From Microbacterium sp. RURRCA19A (GTDB lineage Bacteria > Actinomycetota > Actinomycetes > Actinomycetales > Microbacteriaceae): 64,000 nucleotides of DNA. The first letter of the stretch is position 1. Each line of letters starts with the position of its first letter. Where the stretch lies: NCBI RefSeq assembly GCF_900156455.1, contig NZ_FTNQ01000002.1, forward strand, positions 806,001 through 870,000, written 5' to 3'. The notes under the pieces were generated by a model, which had not been told where the DNA came from, ran no database searches, and saw only the letters and a program-made list of their open reading frames with translations. A program made the translations under genes and the position numbers. Shown piece by piece: positions 11,219 to 19,242 of this stretch.

Positions 11219-12868
11219 ATGTCCTTTTCCGCTCACCGGCCCGGACGCTTCGGTTCCGACGGCCGCATCGAGTTCACGACGGACGATGACCGCGAGCCCC
11301 AGTACCTCGACGACATCATCGCCCAGCAGCGTGACGACGCCGACGCGTCGGCCGACACCGTGACCTCCGACGACCCCACCGAGCCGTGGGGTGCACCGCC
11401 CGCTGGTGACGACGACACCGCCCCGTTCGAGTGGCCCGAAGACACCGAGTCCGCGGCGGCCCCGCAGCCCGTGGGCGCACCGGTCCCCCTCGATTCCGAC
11501 CCGGGAGCCGTCGAACCCGCACCCGAACCCGTCCTGCCCGCGGCCGAGCCCGAGCCCGTGGTCCCCGAGGCGGCGCCGTTCCCCGCGCCCGTGGCATCCA
11601 CCCCTCGTCCTCCGCGCCTGCGGCGAGCCGACCCCCGCCGGCCGAGCCTGTCGCTCGTGCGGCGCATGGCCGTGCTCGGCGGCGCCGACAACGACGTGCT
11701 CGACGAGGTGCCCGAAGAGGTGCCGCGCTTCGTGCAGATGTTCCTGGTGCTCGCGGGTACGGCGCTCGTCTCGGCGCTGTCGATGATGTTCGCGCTCCTC
11801 ACGGGTGTGCGGATCAGCATCTTCCTCGCGATCCCGCTCGCCCTCGTGTGGGGCCTCATCATCTTCAACCTCGACCGCTTCCTCACGTCGACCATGCGGT
11901 CGACCACGAATGTCTTCCGGCTGCTCGGTCTGGCTTTCCCGCGCATCATCATGGCGGCGCTCATCGGCATCGTCGTGGCGGAGCCGCTCGTCCTCCAGGT
12001 GTTTCAGAACGACATCAACCGCGAGGTCAACTCCACCAACGTCACGCAGGCGCTCACCGATCAGGACGCCGTGACGAACGGCCCCGAGAAGCAGGCCCTG
12101 GATGCCGCGAGCGCCCAGGTCGCGGCGCTCGAGAACCAGGCGGCGACCGGGATCGTCGCCGGGACCTCGTCGACGTCCGCCGAAGCCGCCGCCGCCCAGC
12201 AGACGGTCGATCAGCTGACGCAGCAGCTCGCCGCGCAGCAGGCCGTGATCGATCAGGCGCGCGCGGTGTACCAGTGCGAATTGACCGGCCAGGGCGCCGG
12301 GGAAGTCGCGGGGTGCACCGGCGTCGCCGGCGACGGTGCCAGCTCGGAGGCCGCGAAGGCGCAGCTCGCTCAGGCCCAGTCGTCGTACGACGCCCTGTCG
12401 GCGCAGCTGCAGCAGGCGCAGACGTCGCTGGCCGCCGCGAACTCGGCCGGTGCCGATGCCGCCGCCGCCTCGGCGGACCAGAACAAGCAGCAGGCCGAGG
12501 ACCAGTTGCCCGCCGCGCGTGCCCAGTACGAGTCGGCGCTGACGGCCTACAACGACCGCGCGTCCTCGGTGGCGAACGGCAACGCCGGGGCCGTGGGCCT
12601 CCTGAGCCAGATCTCGGCTCTCGAGCGGCTCTCCGAACGCGAGCCGACGCTCCGCTGGGCGCACTGGCTCATCGCGGCGCTGTTCTTCATGATCGAGCTG
12701 CTGCCGGTGCTCGTGAAGGTGCTCACCGGGTTCGGTGGCCCGTCGCTGTACGAGAAGGCCGAACGCATGCGCGGCCAGATCGCGCTCGACCGGGTCACGG
12801 CCCGCACGTTCCGCAAGCGCGCCGACGTGATCGCCGACGAAGCGGCGCGCGTCCCGGCGGGCGTCTGA
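11219..12868 (+). CDS. DUF4407 membrane protein
   Basis: 549-residue protein of unknown function. Residues 1-140 are acidic and Pro/Ala-rich and probably disordered. Hydrophobic segments follow at about 175-225 and 240-265, then a long Gln/Ala-rich coiled-coil region at about 270-455, and a final hydrophobic segment at about 480-505 (LIAALFFMIELLPVLVKVL) before a basic tail. This is the DUF4407 layout. TACCCT lies 6 nt before the ATG, so it is probably leaderless. The stop overlaps the Nudix ATG, so the two are coupled. Confidence 0.85.
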   Translation: MSFSAHRPGRFGSDGRIEFTTDDDREPQYLDDIIAQQRDDADASADTVTSDDPTEPWGAPPAGDDDTAPFEWPEDTESAAAPQPVGAPVPLDSDPGAVEPAPEPVLPAAEPEPVVPEAAPFPAPVASTPRPPRLRRADPRRPSLSLVRRMAVLGGADNDVLDEVPEEVPRFVQMFLVLAGTALVSALSMMFALLTGVRISIFLAIPLALVWGLIIFNLDRFLTSTMRSTTNVFRLLGLAFPRIIMAALIGIVVAEPLVLQVFQNDINREVNSTNVTQALTDQDAVTNGPEKQALDAASAQVAALENQAATGIVAGTSSTSAEAAAAQQTVDQLTQQLAAQQAVIDQARAVYQCELTGQGAGEVAGCTGVAGDGASSEAAKAQLAQAQSSYDALSAQLQQAQTSLAAANSAGADAAAASADQNKQQAEDQLPAARAQYESALTAYNDRASSVANGNAGAVGLLSQISALERLSEREPTLRWAHWLIAALFFMIELLPVLVKVLTGFGGPSLYEKAERMRGQIALDRVTARTFRKRADVIADEAARVPAGV

Positions 12869-13332
12869 TGGTCGCCTGGAGCGCGGGACTGCTGCTGTAC
12901 CGGCGGCATCCCGCGCTCGAGGTGCTGATCGCGCACATGGGCGGCCCGTTCTGGGCGCGCAAGGAGTCCGGCGCCTGGTCGATGCCGAAGGGCGAGTTCG
13001 AGCCGGGTGCGGAGGAGCCCCGGGATGCCGCGCGCCGCGAGTTCCGTGAGGAGCTCGGCCTCGAACCCCCGGCGGGGGAGTGGGTCGAACTCGGGACGTT
13101 CGCCGCGACCTCGAGCAAGAGGCTCGTCGTCTTCGCCCTCGACGGCACCGGGTTCGAGGCATCCGGATTCGTCTTCGGCGAGTTCGAGATGGAGTGGCCG
13201 CCGCGGTCGGGTCGTACGGCGTCGTTCCCCGAGGTGGACCGCGCGAAGTGGACGGGTCTGGATGCCGCCCGTGATCGCCTCGTGAAGGGTCAGCGTCCCG
13301 TGCTCGACGCACTGGAGCGCCTGCTCGCCTGA
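12868..13332 (+). CDS. Nudix hydrolase
   Basis: 154-residue hydrolase of nucleoside diphosphate-linked substrates. The Nudix box is at about 45-70, ending REFREELGL. The spacing between its first glycine and the next glutamate is one residue longer than the canonical box (GEFEPGAE). The ATG overlaps the DUF4407 stop (TGATG), giving translational coupling. Substrate unknown. A 20-bp inverted repeat follows. Confidence 0.88.
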   Translation: MVAWSAGLLLYRRHPALEVLIAHMGGPFWARKESGAWSMPKGEFEPGAEEPRDAARREFREELGLEPPAGEWVELGTFAATSSKRLVVFALDGTGFEASGFVFGEFEMEWPPRSGRTASFPEVDRAKWTGLDAARDRLVKGQRPVLDALERLLA

Positions 13333-13362
13333 GTCTCTGCCGCCCCGAGCCGCAGAAACGCC

Positions 13363-13418
13363 GAGTGTCCAAGACACGCCGTGTGCGGGTGGGACGCAAC
13401 GGCGTGTCTTGGACACTC
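13363..13418. repeat. perfect 20-bp inverted repeat in a convergent intergenic gap
   Basis: Arms 13363-13382 (GAGTGTCCAAGACACGCCGT) and 13399-13418 are perfect reverse complements around a 16-nt loop. It may act as a bidirectional terminator for the Nudix and oxidoreductase genes, but its arms are much longer than needed and it resembles other intergenic repeats in this window. Confidence 0.85.
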
Positions 13419-13445
13419 GAGCGAGGGGCGGAACGCCCGGGAGGC

Positions 13446-14420
13446 TTACGGGCGCAGCAGCACCTTGCCGACGCGCGGGGAGAAGCTCGCGGCGGCGGCG
13501 TCGCGGACGTCCTCGAGAGCGAACGTCGCCGCGACGGGGAGCGTCACGGTGCCGTCGGCGAGGTAGCGGGACAGCTCGCCGAACAGGGCGCCGCGGGTCT
13601 CGGCATCCATCGTCTTGCTGACGACGCTGCCCCAGAAGCCCTTCACGGTCGCCTGGCGGAAGATGATGTCGCCCGCCGACAGCTCGAGCTTGCTCTCGCC
13701 CATCGAGCCGAAGATGACGAGCGTGCCGTTCTCGGATAGCAGCGAGAGCACGTCGTTCGCCGCCGAGCCGCCGACCGAGTCGACGCCGGCGACGACGCGT
13801 CCGCCGTCGATGATCGCGAGGGCCTTGTCCCGCCAGTCCGCGGCGTCGGTGGACACCACGTTGTCGATGCCCTGCTGTGCGAGTTCGTCGACCGCGCTCT
13901 GGCGGCGGACCAGACCCAGGACGTGGATGCCACGGGCCTTCGCGATCTGCGCGACCATGCGCCCCACGGCGCCGTTCGCGGTGTTCTGCACGAGCCAGTC
14001 GCCGGCCTTCAGGTCGAGCGAGTGCAGCAGGCTGATGGCGCTGAACGGCATCGACACGAGCTGGGCGGCCATCTCGTCGGGGAGGGCGTCGGCGACGGGG
14101 ATCAGGCCCGCAGCGGGGGTCACGACGTACTCGGCCCAGACGCCGAAGGTGCCGCCGGTGGCGACGCGCTGGCCGACCTCGAGGCCCTCGACGCCCTCGC
14201 CGAGCGCGTCGACGATGCCGACGGCCTCGGTCCCCGCGCGGGCGGGCAGTTCGGGCTTGTAGCCGTAGGTGCCGCGGATCGTCCACAGGTCGTGGTTGTG
14301 GATCGGCGACAGGAGGATGCGCAGCCGCACCTGGCCGGGGCCGGGCTCGGGGGTCTCGACCTCTTCGACGTTCAGGACGTCGGTCGGTTCGCCGAACTGG
14401 GGGTGCACGATGGCGCGCAT
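13446..14420 (-). CDS. zinc-binding alcohol dehydrogenase family / quinone oxidoreductase
   Basis: 324-residue medium-chain reductase-like protein. It has a GroES-like N-domain (about 1-110) and an NADPH-binding domain with a variant glycine motif (NTANGAVGRMVAQIAKARG, about 145-165). The catalytic-zinc cysteine and histidine set of true alcohol dehydrogenases is not evident, so it fits the quinone/enoyl reductase branch. It is divergent from a TetR gene and probably controlled by it through the shared operator. Confidence 0.85.
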   Translation of the reverse strand: MRAIVHPQFGEPTDVLNVEEVETPEPGPGQVRLRILLSPIHNHDLWTIRGTYGYKPELPARAGTEAVGIVDALGEGVEGLEVGQRVATGGTFGVWAEYVVTPAAGLIPVADALPDEMAAQLVSMPFSAISLLHSLDLKAGDWLVQNTANGAVGRMVAQIAKARGIHVLGLVRRQSAVDELAQQGIDNVVSTDAADWRDKALAIIDGGRVVAGVDSVGGSAANDVLSLLSENGTLVIFGSMGESKLELSAGDIIFRQATVKGFWGSVVSKTMDAETRGALFGELSRYLADGTVTLPVAATFALEDVRDAAAASFSPRVGKVLLRP

Positions 14421-14452
14421 GTCTCTCCTCGCGTGGTTATTTTGTAACGACC

Positions 14453-14467
14453 GGTCTAATATAGACC
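14453..14467. promoter_or_regulatory. palindromic operator, probable TetR site
   Basis: GGTCTA-ATA-TAGACC is a perfect inverted repeat in the 69-bp gap between the oxidoreductase and the tetR gene, close to both starts. This is typical of autoregulating TetR pairs. Confidence 0.6.
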
Positions 14468-14489
14468 CGGAACGGGAAGAAGGAAACCC

Positions 14490-15068
14490 ATGGGCAGGAT
14501 GCCGACGTTCGACCGTCGCGCGGTGGTCGACGCTGCGCGCGACGTGTTCTGGCAGCGCGGGTACGCCGAGGCCGGCATCACCGAACTCGAAGACGCGACC
14601 GGACTCACGCGGTCGAGCATCTACAACGCCTTCGGCAGCAAGCGCGGCCTCTTCGACGCGGTCCTCGCGGCGTACCTCGACGATGTCGTGCGCACGCGCC
14701 TGCGTCCTCTCGGCGGGGGAGACCCCGGCGCGCTCGAGGCCTACATCGAGGACATGCGCGCCGCCATCGAAGCCGACTCCCCGCGCGCGCGCCTCGGCTG
14801 CCTGCTGCTCAACGCCGGGTCGTCGCCGCTCGCGTCGGACGACGCCGAGGTCCGCACGCTGGTGTCGGGGTACGCCGCCGAGATGCGATCCGCGATCCGC
14901 GCGGCCGTGGCCGACCGGCGTCCCGACCTCGCCCCGGATGCCGTGGACTCCCTCTCCGCCGTGTGCGCGTCGCTCGTGGTGGCGGCGCTGACCCTCGCCC
15001 GCGCCGACCGCGACGCGGCCGCGGCGACGCTGGCATCCGTCCCGGCGACGCTGGAGTCCTGGGGGTAG
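14490..15068 (+). CDS. TetR/AcrR family transcriptional regulator
   Basis: 192-residue repressor. The HTH is at about 10-55 (ITELEDATGLTRSSIYNAFGSKRGLF). The C-terminal ligand domain has the LGCLLLNAGS stretch typical of the TetR_C group near YxaF/LmrA regulators. It is divergent from the oxidoreductase, suggesting regulation by a reactive electrophile or quinone (inference). The AAGAAGGAAA ribosome site supports the ATG at 14490. Confidence 0.88.
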   Translation: MGRMPTFDRRAVVDAARDVFWQRGYAEAGITELEDATGLTRSSIYNAFGSKRGLFDAVLAAYLDDVVRTRLRPLGGGDPGALEAYIEDMRAAIEADSPRARLGCLLLNAGSSPLASDDAEVRTLVSGYAAEMRSAIRAAVADRRPDLAPDAVDSLSAVCASLVVAALTLARADRDAAAATLASVPATLESWG

Positions 15069-15072
15069 CGCC

Positions 15073-16695
15073 TCACCGCTCCGGGGCGAGCTCGCGGCGC
15101 CGCGCAGCCGCCGCGAGCAGCGCGACCCCGGCGACCACCGCGACGGCGAGCCAGGCGCCGCCGCGGAGATTCAGGGAATCGCCGTCGATACGCGGCGCCG
15201 CGGCGAACGGCGACGTGTCGACAGCGGCATCCGAGAGTCCGAGCAGCGGGCCGAACAGCCCCACCACGGTCGCGATGCCCACCAGCGCCCACCCCACCGG
15301 CAGCGACAGCCGGGGAGCGATCACGACGACCAGCGCGGCGACCACGACGAGCGTCAGAGCCGCCACCGCTTGCCCGGCGGCCGCCACCGCGGCATCCCGG
15401 ATCAGATCGGTCTGCGACGCATCGGTCGCGAGCTGGCCGACGGTCGCGCCCGCGGTCGCGGCGGCGAGGCATGCGAGCACGGCGGCCAGCGCCACGGACA
15501 GGTACGCCGCCACCCACCGGATCGGCCCGACGCCGGCCGCCCGTACGGGTTCGGCGAGACCCGCCGCCTCGTCCTGCCGCGCGCGGAGGACCGTCTGGAT
15601 GCCGGCGCACGCGGCGAGCACTCCGGCCAGGGTGAAGAACACCTCGATGGCTCCCTGCGCGAGCGAGCCCCGAGACGCGAGGGACTGCAGCAGCGCCTGC
15701 ACGGACGGGATCGTGTCGCCGACCTCCGAGATCGCGGATGCGAGGCGCGTCGACAGGACGCCCACGATCGCGCCGCCGACCGTCCACCCCAGGAGGGACC
15801 CCCGGGCCTCGCGCCAGACCATCCCGATCGGACCCGAGAGGGCGACGCTCGCCACCGCCCGCCCGCGGCGCGCCGGAAGCAGCGAACCGCCGACATCGCG
15901 GGCGCCCGCGAGCACGAACGCGAGCACGAGGGCCACGACGATCAGCCCGGCGAAAGGCAGCAGCGTGCCCGCCGCGTCGGAGTCGTACGGGCGCGTGTTC
16001 TCGGCCCACCCGAACGGCGACACCCACGCCAGCGGGGCGCTCGTCATCCGTTGCAGATCTCCGCTGGGAGTTCCGAGGGCATTCCCGAGTCCGCACGCGA
16101 GGTAGGAGAGCAGCACGGCCCAGACGCCTATCGCGTTCGCCGTCCGTGCGGATGCCGCGAGCTGCGCTGCGACCAGTCCGACGCCGAGGAACGCGATGCC
16201 CGTCAGCGCGGAGGCCGCCCCCATGAGGATGCTCCCGTACGCCGCGAACCCGATCGCGACGTAGGTCGTGGTCACGAGCGCGCCCAGAACGATGTTGGCC
16301 AGGATGCCGTGCACCACGGTCGCGGCCAGCGGAACGGTCCGCGCCGCAGGGGTGGCCGCGATGAGCTCGGCGCGTCCGGCATCCTCGTCGCCGCGGGTGT
16401 GTCGCACGGCCAGGAACGTGCTCATCAGCGCGGCGAGCAGCGCGAGGAACGGGAGGATGAGGAAAGCGGTGAACGCTGCTTCGTCGGTCCCCGACGGCAG
16501 GCCGCGGAACAGCAGCACCACGGGGTTCGCGACCGCGGTGGCCAGCAGCGTGGCGCGGTCGGCCTCGTCCGGGAACGTGCCGCGCACCCCGACGACCGCC
16601 GATGCGGCGAGCAGCAGGGCGCCGGCGATCCAGATCGTCAGCTGCACGGCATCCCGCCGCCACCGTGCACGCAGGAGCAGCCAGAAACCGGTCAC
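15073..16695 (-). CDS. ABC transporter permease, polyketide/multidrug exporter type
   Basis: 540-residue integral membrane protein with about 12 hydrophobic segments in two similar halves, as in the permease of TIPR/NatB-like or Streptomyces polyketide exporters. The GTG start overlaps the ATPase stop (GTGA), so it forms a two-gene exporter with that ATPase. The substrate is unknown. The gene end lies 4 nt from the end of the convergent tetR gene. Confidence 0.85.
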   Translation of the reverse strand: MTGFWLLLRARWRRDAVQLTIWIAGALLLAASAVVGVRGTFPDEADRATLLATAVANPVVLLFRGLPSGTDEAAFTAFLILPFLALLAALMSTFLAVRHTRGDEDAGRAELIAATPAARTVPLAATVVHGILANIVLGALVTTTYVAIGFAAYGSILMGAASALTGIAFLGVGLVAAQLAASARTANAIGVWAVLLSYLACGLGNALGTPSGDLQRMTSAPLAWVSPFGWAENTRPYDSDAAGTLLPFAGLIVVALVLAFVLAGARDVGGSLLPARRGRAVASVALSGPIGMVWREARGSLLGWTVGGAIVGVLSTRLASAISEVGDTIPSVQALLQSLASRGSLAQGAIEVFFTLAGVLAACAGIQTVLRARQDEAAGLAEPVRAAGVGPIRWVAAYLSVALAAVLACLAAATAGATVGQLATDASQTDLIRDAAVAAAGQAVAALTLVVVAALVVVIAPRLSLPVGWALVGIATVVGLFGPLLGLSDAAVDTSPFAAAPRIDGDSLNLRGGAWLAVAVVAGVALLAAAARRRELAPER

Positions 16696-17585
16696 GGCTG
16701 CGACCCGTAGTGGCCGAGGAACAGCTCCTCGAGCGACGCCGGCTCGACGCGCAACGACTGGATCCCCAGTGCCCCGAGTGCGGGAAGGAGGGATGCCACC
16801 TCGGCGGTGTCGACGGTGAGGTGCACGCGCCCGTCCCGGCGCTGCACCTCGTGCGCGCCGGGCAGAGTCGGCAGGTCGCCGCCCGCGTCGGCGAACGAGA
16901 CCTGCGTGCGGGTGAGGTGCCGGAGGTCGTCGAGCGTGCCGTCGTCGACGATGCGTCCGGCGCGGATGATGCTCACCCGGTCGCACACCTGCTCGACCTC
17001 GGACAGGATGTGGCTGGACAGCAGCACCGCCGCGCCGCGGTCGCGCGCCCGCCGCACTTCGCGCTGGAAGACGACCTCCATGAGCGGATCGAGACCGCTC
17101 GTCGGCTCGTCCAGCACGAGCAGATCCGCAGGGACGGAGAACGCCGCGACCAGCGCCACCTTCTGCCGATTGCCCTTCGAGTACGAGCGGCCCTTCTTGC
17201 GCGGGTCGAGGTCGAACGCCTCGAGGAGTCGCGTCCGCTCGTCGCGGTAGGCGACGGAACGGCCGTCGCCGCGCAGCCGCGCGAGCAGGTCGATGGCTTC
17301 GCCGCCCGACAGCCCCGGCCACAGGGTCACGTCGCCGGGGACGTAGGCGATGCGTCGATGCAACCGGGCCGCGTCGCGCCACGGGTCGTCGCCGAACACG
17401 GTCGCGGTTCCGCCGGTCGCGCGGGCCAGCCCGAGGAGGATCCGGATCGTCGTCGACTTCCCGGCACCGTTCGGGCCCAGGAAGCCGTGGATCTCCCCGG
17501 CTGTCACCTCGAGGTCGAGACCGTCGAGGGCGTTCGTGCGACCGTAGGACTTGCGCAGCCCCACCGTGCGGATCACCGCGTCCAT
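16692..17585 (-). CDS. ABC transporter ATP-binding protein
   Basis: 297-residue ATPase that drives the adjoining permease. It has Walker A GPNGAGKST at about 36-44, a Q-loop region, a variant signature (YSKGNRQKVAL in place of LSGGQ), Walker B LLVLDEPTSGLD, and a DrrA-like C-terminal domain. The ATG at 17585 follows a TAGTGT box by 7 nt with no ribosome site. The upstream gap holds a long inverted repeat. Confidence 0.9.
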   Translation of the reverse strand: MDAVIRTVGLRKSYGRTNALDGLDLEVTAGEIHGFLGPNGAGKSTTIRILLGLARATGGTATVFGDDPWRDAARLHRRIAYVPGDVTLWPGLSGGEAIDLLARLRGDGRSVAYRDERTRLLEAFDLDPRKKGRSYSKGNRQKVALVAAFSVPADLLVLDEPTSGLDPLMEVVFQREVRRARDRGAAVLLSSHILSEVEQVCDRVSIIRAGRIVDDGTLDDLRHLTRTQVSFADAGGDLPTLPGAHEVQRRDGRVHLTVDTAEVASLLPALGALGIQSLRVEPASLEELFLGHYGSQP

Positions 17586-17682
17586 GGGGCGGACACTACG
17601 CCGCGCGGCGGACCGTCGCCAGCCTTCCGCCGGTGCCGGGGTCGGCGTCCGGTCGCGTGCTCGGCGGCGCCGCGCCGCGCGG

Positions 17683-17749
17683 CGAGACTGCATCCGCCTG
17701 ACGTCTCCATTGCACCCTGCAGTGGTCTTGTCAGGCGCGTGCAGTCTCG
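17683..17749. repeat. imperfect 20-bp inverted repeat between divergent genes
   Basis: 17683-17702 (CGAGACTGCATCCGCCTGAC) pairs with 17730-17749 at 18 of 20 positions around a 27-nt loop. It lies upstream of both the ABC ATPase and the thiolase, so it is not a terminator. Confidence 0.65.
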
Positions 17750-17808
17750 GCGTTCCAGCGAGCTGCCCGTAGGCTGAACCCCTCACGACGCCGTGCACGG
17801 AGGCCAGG

Positions 17809-19002
17809 ATGAACGCCGCAACCGGGACCCCGCCCCGCATCGTCCTCGTCGCGGGGGCGCGGACCCCGATCGGCTCCTTCGGCGGCGCGCTGTCCGGTGT
17901 CGATGCGCACGCGCTCGGCGCCGTCGCGGTGTCGGCCGCCCTCGAGCGCGCGGGTGTCCCGAAGGACGCCGTCGACGAAGTCGTCATGGGCTGCATCGCG
18001 CAGAACGGACCCGACGCCTACAACGCCCGTCGCGTCGCGCTCGCCGCGGGCCTGCCGACCCGGGTGCCCGCGTTCACCGTCAACCGCCTGTGCGGATCGG
18101 GGCTGCAGGCGATCTGGTCCGGCGCGCAGGAACTGCGCTGGGGCGGCGTCGACGTCGTCGTCGCGGGTGGCGACGAGAGCATGTCGCGCACGCCGTTCCT
18201 CGAGTACGGCGCCCGCGGCAACGCGCGGCTCGGCGACCGGACGCTCCTCGACGGCACGCTCGCGATCCTCACCGACCCGTTCAGCGGCCGGCACATGGGC
18301 ACGACCGCCGAGACCGTGGCATCCCGGTACTCCGTCTCGCGGGCGGAGCAGGATGCCTTCGCCGTCGAGAGCCAGCGGAGGGCTGCCCTGGATGCCAGCC
18401 GGGCGGCTTTCGCCGCGGAGATCGTGCCCGTGTCCACCGGCGGCACGCGGCCGGTCGAGGTCACGACGGACGAGCACCCGCGCCCCGGCACGACCCTCGA
18501 GGTGCTCGCGGGGCTGCGGCCCGCGTTCGCCGCGGAGGGCTCCGTCACCGCGGGCAACTCCTCCGGGATCAACGACGGCGCCGCGGCGACCGTCCTCATG
18601 CGCGAGGAGGACGTGCGCGAGCGCGGGCTAAGCGGCCTCGCGACCCTCGAGGCCGTGACGACCGCGGGCGTCGACCCCGAGATCATGGGATACGCCCCGG
18701 TGCTGGCGTTGCAGCGGCTGTGGGACCAGACCGGGCTGACGCCCGCCGACGTCGACGTGATCGAGCTGAACGAGGCGTTCGCGGCGCAGGCGGTGGCGGT
18801 GATCCGCGACGGCGGCCTCGACCCCGAAAGGGTCAACCCGTACGGCGGCGCGATCGCGCTCGGGCACCCGGTCGGGGCGACGGGGGCGATCCTGACGGTC
18901 CGCGCGGCCCTCGATCTGCAGCGTCGCGACCTCGAGTACGCGGTCGTGACGATGTGCATCGGCGGCGGTCAGGCCCTGGCGGCGCTGCTGCGGCGTTTCT
19001 GA
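17809..19002 (+). CDS. acetyl-CoA C-acyltransferase (thiolase II family)
   Basis: 397-residue thiolase catalysing thiolytic cleavage or Claisen condensation of acyl-CoAs. All catalytic motifs are intact: nucleophile C95 in NRLCGSG, the NEAFAAQ motif, the histidine of GHPVGATG, and the second cysteine in MCIGGGQ. A GGAGG site precedes the ATG. No fatty-acid oxidation gene is adjacent, so it could serve beta-oxidation or acetoacetyl-CoA metabolism. It is a useful contrast to the second thiolase at 32486, which lacks two of these residues. Confidence 0.93.
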   Translation: MNAATGTPPRIVLVAGARTPIGSFGGALSGVDAHALGAVAVSAALERAGVPKDAVDEVVMGCIAQNGPDAYNARRVALAAGLPTRVPAFTVNRLCGSGLQAIWSGAQELRWGGVDVVVAGGDESMSRTPFLEYGARGNARLGDRTLLDGTLAILTDPFSGRHMGTTAETVASRYSVSRAEQDAFAVESQRRAALDASRAAFAAEIVPVSTGGTRPVEVTTDEHPRPGTTLEVLAGLRPAFAAEGSVTAGNSSGINDGAAATVLMREEDVRERGLSGLATLEAVTTAGVDPEIMGYAPVLALQRLWDQTGLTPADVDVIELNEAFAAQAVAVIRDGGLDPERVNPYGGAIALGHPVGATGAILTVRAALDLQRRDLEYAVVTMCIGGGQALAALLRRF

Positions 19003-19070
19003 GCCCTGGGTCTCGGGCCTCACGCCCCGGGTCTCCGACCCCGGCCCCCGGCTTCGGCCGTGAACCGTCG

Positions 19071-19156
19071 TGCGGAGTCCGTCGGTGGCGCGCCGGGTTT
19101 CGATGTGGTGCGGCGGCGTGTCGGTGAAGAACTCCGCGAGACGGTTCGGCGGGCGG
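19071..19156. repeat. dispersed intergenic repeat, copy A
   Basis: An 86-bp stretch that aligns without gaps to 30023-30108 (66 of 86 positions identical by hand count). The similarity extends to the conceptual peptide on the plus strand (VGGAP..DVV.RRV...LR.TVRR), suggesting a decayed coding fragment or a dispersed element. Confidence 0.6.
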
Positions 19157-19196
19157 TGGCGGGGGAGGACGCGCGACGCAGGACGACGGGATGCCG

Positions 19197-19228
19197 AACG
19201 GCCCCCACCCCGAAGGGTGAGGGCCGTT
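19197..19228. terminator. bidirectional terminator between thiolase and nucleotidase
   Basis: AACGGCCCCCACCC-CGAA-GGGTGAGGGCCGTT forms a 14-bp stem with one mismatch and a stable CGAA tetraloop, in the convergent gap. It ends 15 nt from the nucleotidase stop. Confidence 0.8.
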
Positions 19229-19242
19229 GTCGGGCCGGGGCG

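Noticed and set aside
16692..17585. ABC ATPase dismissed as inactive because of the variant signature (YSKGNRQ)
   Set aside because: This variant occurs in DrrA-like exporter ATPases and all other motifs are intact.
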